A model generated the notes under the pieces. It saw only the letters and a list, made by a program, of their open reading frames with translations. It was not told the origin of the DNA and made no database searches. Positions 60,299 to 64,000 of a stretch of 64,000 bases of DNA are shown here, piece after piece. The stretch's first letter is position 1. Each line of letters begins with the position of its first letter. Origin of the DNA: Daphnia carinata (Eukaryota > Arthropoda > Branchiopoda > Diplostraca > Daphniidae); the NCBI RefSeq assembly GCF_022539665.2, contig NC_081333.1:2294001-2358000 (forward strand). Direction: 5' to 3'. The position numbers were made by a program, and so were the translations under genes.

Positions 60299-63200
60299 CG
60301 TGCTGAAAACGGAGAGCGGCGACGTCACCACCTGCAGATCACTCGGCCGACTCTTGAGGGGCATCGGCTTTTAACGATTCCTTATGTAATCGACTGTCTT
60401 CCTCTCCCTTTTGTTTTGCAATTCGCCCCCACACCCAGAATATCCAACTGTTTAATTTCTCGCCTCCTTTCTCTTCTTCTATTTACGTTAAAAAAACACG
60501 CACTGACGCGAACGCACAAAAGAAACAAATCCAACAAGTTCGTTTAATAATTTTTTCAATTTCCTTCTTCGTTTGAGGCCTTTAAGATTGGCCCATGTTG
60601 ATCGAAAACGTCTCGGTAGTGACACGATGTTATGTCCAGTTCACCTCTTGAAGAAAAAAACAAACAAAAAAACAAACGAGATTCACTTGCAGGACATGAT
60701 GACGACTAGTAGGAACATCGTAGAGACGTTGATCTTTTTTTTGTTTTCCCCTTTCACTCTGTCGTTCTTTTGTTTTCCTTTGTGGCTGCACGACAATCAA
60801 AGAGCCATTCCGTGGCTCTTTAGACGATTCTTCCCTTTGAATGGAAAGTGATTTGTAGCCGTTGATATCCACCGTAACATCCCCCACCCCGCTCGCTTTC
60901 TGTTCGACGAACAAGCGGTTGGTTGTGCGAGTTTTTTCTTGGTTTCGCTTTACCCGATCATCCCTTCGATTCACCGACTCTCGATGATCGACTGCGAGTG
61001 GCCGACGATTACGTCAAACGCCAGTGACGTCATGACGCGCAGATTTCATTGTCCTCCTTCCTTTCGAGTCTTCCTGTTTTGCGCACATCAAAGAGACAAA
61101 ATAAAAACGTTAGTTTTTTTGTTTTTTTTTAAAGAACGCAATTTTTCAAAATGAGTCAATGGGGCGCAAGTAAAAAAAAAAAAAAAAAAATGAACAAAAC
61201 GGCAAAAGTAATGGGGCCTTTTTGAAAAATTCGTTTCCCGTCTATTCGCTTATTTAAATAGCAGGTAATATATCTATGTGTATCACGAGCTGCAAGCTAA
61301 ACGCTGCACGCGCAAAGTATACGTATCCGCAGCAGACACGTCTGGACCAATTTTTTTTTTCTCTTTTCTAAATGAAGTTGACGAATTCCTTTGCCCTATT
61401 TCCGTGTGCGCAGCGGAGGTGTGTCTGACTTCAGCTCATCCACTCTTTGGCGAGACTCCGTGGACGAGCACGGCATCGTTGATGACTTACGGCTAGACTG
61501 GACTCACCAAAAAAAAAAAAAAAAAAAAAAAATTGGAAGTACACGGAGCTCTGGGTACCAAATGGCGCTTTTACAAGAAAGATTTTTGTTTTGGTTTTAT
61601 TTATAAAAAAAAAAAAAAAAAAAAAAAATGGAAAGTACTGAGGCAAGGGCCAGAAAGGACTAGACAGGATAGCGCTGAAAATGAGATTAGGGACACAATG
61701 TGCGCTCCCGCTTCCCCCCCCACAAAGTGGAGGTTTTTTTTTTTTATTCCTGTTCGTCTGCGGTCTTGTTTCTTGGAATGACTGAACGATCTGTTTTCAT
61801 TATTTATGATTCAATTATCGTACGATTTCGAGGAAAAAAAAAAAAAAAATGGAAAAACGTACCAGACGACTTTTCTTTCTCTGTTTTTCTTTCGATGGCA
61901 AGCGCGAGGCGGAATTATTAAGAAATCCTGCTGCATTGCCGTCGATGTTTCATAAATAGCTCGTACATTTTAATTACAACGCACGATACGATAATGTGCA
62001 AAAAAGCAATGAAATTTTAATCAAATCCAGAAATATCGAAGCTTTTGACGACACTTGCCGTTCGCATTAACATTTTCCCGCACGATTAACTCGCTAAATG
62101 CATTGAGATTTGAATTCACTCAAAATTCATTTGATTTTTCCTGTCCATATCCAGAATATCAGGATTTAAAACTCCATTAAATACATTAGCAATGTTGCTA
62201 ATGCGTGGTGGGGACTTATAGAACCGGTGAATGGATCACTTGTCAATCATAACGATAGGCATTCAAACGATTTTCAATATTCGATGAGAAACGAACAATT
62301 AAGCGGAAGGGTTAAAAAAAAAAAAAAAAAAAAAATCACTGATATCTCGACGTTGAATTCTGAACTGAAAAAGCAATGACGTGATAACATTCCATTGTAT
62401 CGACAATGAAAATAATTGGGACGCTGACATTTGGACCTGATTTTTTTTTCCGCATTAATTGAACAAGAAAAAAAAAAAAAGATTGCTTATTATAATGCAC
62501 TTCATAAAAAAGAATTAACAAAAGACCGCCAAGGTCCGATTTCATGGCAACGGAAAACGAGAGAGAATAAGAATTGAGTAGACACCAACTATATTGATTA
62601 ATAGGAACGTTGTCTTTTGACTGCCGCCTTTTGCGGGGTATATTTGCTTTCAAGGCTTTTACGGATCATTAGGTTTAGCTCATTAAAATGCTATTTTTTT
62701 ACTCTGATGCGAAAGAGAAAAGACTGCTCGGATGATATTTCTCGTTTCGATCTTCATCGATTCTACAAATAAGCAGCAGCTTTGACCTTTTACGAAGCTG
62801 GGATGGGAGGAGGCTTAGGGATTCGACAGCGATGAAGGCGGGATGTTTTGTTTTTAACTTGTAAATGTCATTTTACAACTTGTCAGGTTTCTCGTTTGTG
62901 ACATAAGCGCGCATAATTCTATGTTGGACATAGCGTACGAGGCACATGCACGTTTCAGTTGTTTCTTGAAATATGCGAACAAGTTTAAGGAATGCTCGTC
63001 TGCGTTGAACAAAGACGTTTAAATATTTCCATAAGACAATCTGTAAAAGTCCGCCTTCCTAACTTGCGATGTTACGAATGAATGTTGCCAATGAATCTGG
63101 TTACATTCGGCTAAATAAATGTCGACAAAACATTTAATTTTAATGGCCTGTCGTCACAATCAAAAGATTGGAACATACGAATAAGAATTTTTAAGAATGA

Positions 63201-64000
63201 ATTCGCCACGTTCATTTATTTTTTTTTTTTTTCGTCTTAATTCCCACTAAATCAAAGTTTCGGTGAGACCAATTTCGTTTCAAAATGGCGCTTACACTAA
63301 CCTCGCACACTTGTCTTTTTTTTCCCGTTACTCCTTGGCCGCACCCTTCTGCAATTTAAAAGTATAAATCAACTTGCTTTTTTTTTTTCAACGACGTAGA
63401 AACTTGGGCGGAATAACGGCCAGAGGCAACAGGATCGCCCTTCTTTCGGCCATTAACTTTCCCCCTCTCCTTTCTATAAAAGAGTTGGCTTGATTTCTCT
63501 CAGTTGGAATCGGCGGATCCTCCTCCGGTCGTCCGGCCCTCCCCATTAAGACATACGACTTCAAGACAAAGAAAACGAACCAAAACACAAAAAAAGAAAA
63601 AAATATTCTAGAAGGAGGAAGCGTGCCCAAGTTGAATAAAGAAACTGGCACGAGACAAAAAAAAAAATTGTGAGCTTTTTCATTGATTACACAGGAGCGC
63701 AGAGGAACGCAGAGTTCCACCCACTCCGGCGTGAACACCTCCCTCCCCACTAGCCCGCGTCTGACAGTTGCTGGGCACAGGGTGCTTCCTTTCCTCCACT
63801 TAGGAACTGCTTAACGGCTCCTGCCATTCAAACGTATAATCACCCTTCATCATGTCTTTGAGCCGACTAGCGAACGTATAGAACAGGCGTTCCTTTATTT
63901 GCACAGCGAACACACACACACACACCCAGATTGATGAAGCTCTTAACTCAGTTTCGCCCTTCCTGCAAAAAAGAAATATCAGTATTTCTTTTTCAACTTT
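60299..64000. other. Upstream region of Shaw: leader, possible 5'UTR intron and promoter
   Basis: Just upstream of the chosen ATG the minus strand reads CCGTTTTCAG, a likely acceptor, so the leader may be split and the promoter may lie further right or outside the window. A CRE lies at 61025-61032. Many A and T runs occur (61508-61530, 61605-61627, 62312-62335). No other gene is supported. Confidence 0.45.
61025..61032. promoter_or_regulatory. Palindromic CRE site TGACGTCA
   Basis: A perfect CREB/ATF octamer about 730 nt upstream of the Shaw ATG. It is flanked by half sites (TACGTCA at about 61010-61016 and ATGACG just after), making a small cluster. Confidence 0.45.

Noticed and set aside
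60362-60364. Upstream ATG as the Shaw start
   Set aside because: Weaker context and an acceptor-like site lies between it and the conserved start; kept only as an alternative.
63388-63750. 120-codon minus-strand frame upstream of Shaw
   Set aside because: Phe/Val-rich translation of A/T runs with no family resemblance.
1-64000. CRISPR arrays, operons or phage-like modules
   Set aside because: No spaced direct repeats of that type; genes are spliced and eukaryotic.

Overview
The window looks like nuclear DNA of an arthropod, most probably a branchiopod crustacean such as Daphnia. This is an inference. It rests on spliced genes with many very short GT-AG introns (about 60-80 nt in the INPP5E and DCAF13 genes), on proteins closest to arthropod forms from memory (Shaw, G-gamma-30A), and on AT-rich intergenic DNA littered with MITEs and tRNA-derived repeats. 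No bacterial gene organisation is present.

Layout: 1-14.1 kb has no gene I can support. From 14.1 to 20.7 kb there is a compact cluster: a TJAP1/BEGAIN-like coiled-coil gene (+), an INPP5E-type inositol polyphosphate 5-phosphatase (-, eight exons, ending in a CaaX box) convergent with it, and a G-protein gamma subunit of the G-gamma-30A type (+, two exons, CaaX), divergent from INPP5E. From 20.7 to 38.3 kb lies a repeat-rich tract. It holds tandemly duplicated TIR elements, a foldback MITE family, a tRNA-derived SINE-like unit, a large imperfect palindrome (about 28.0-32.8 kb) whose arms each carry a copy of an intron-containing coiled-coil gene fragment, a TTAA-flanked piggyBac-like MITE and a GC-rich minisatellite. 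At 38.3-41.2 kb a small cysteine-rich unknown gene (-) is divergent from DCAF13/SOF1 (+, eight exons), a WD-repeat ribosome-biogenesis protein. From 42.5 to 60.3 kb a single Shaw (Kv3-type) voltage-gated potassium channel gene (-) occupies the window, with seven coding exons and long introns full of homopolymers and dinucleotide repeats. The remainder to 64 kb is its upstream region.

The most unusual object is the 28-32.8 kb palindrome. Its inner arms are virtually identical, while its outer arms differ by substitutions, a roughly 60-bp indel and a nonsense codon in one copy. Its centre contains three tRNA-like sequences. Exon models were built by eye from splice signals, reading-frame continuity and recalled family sequences; no search or RNA data were available.
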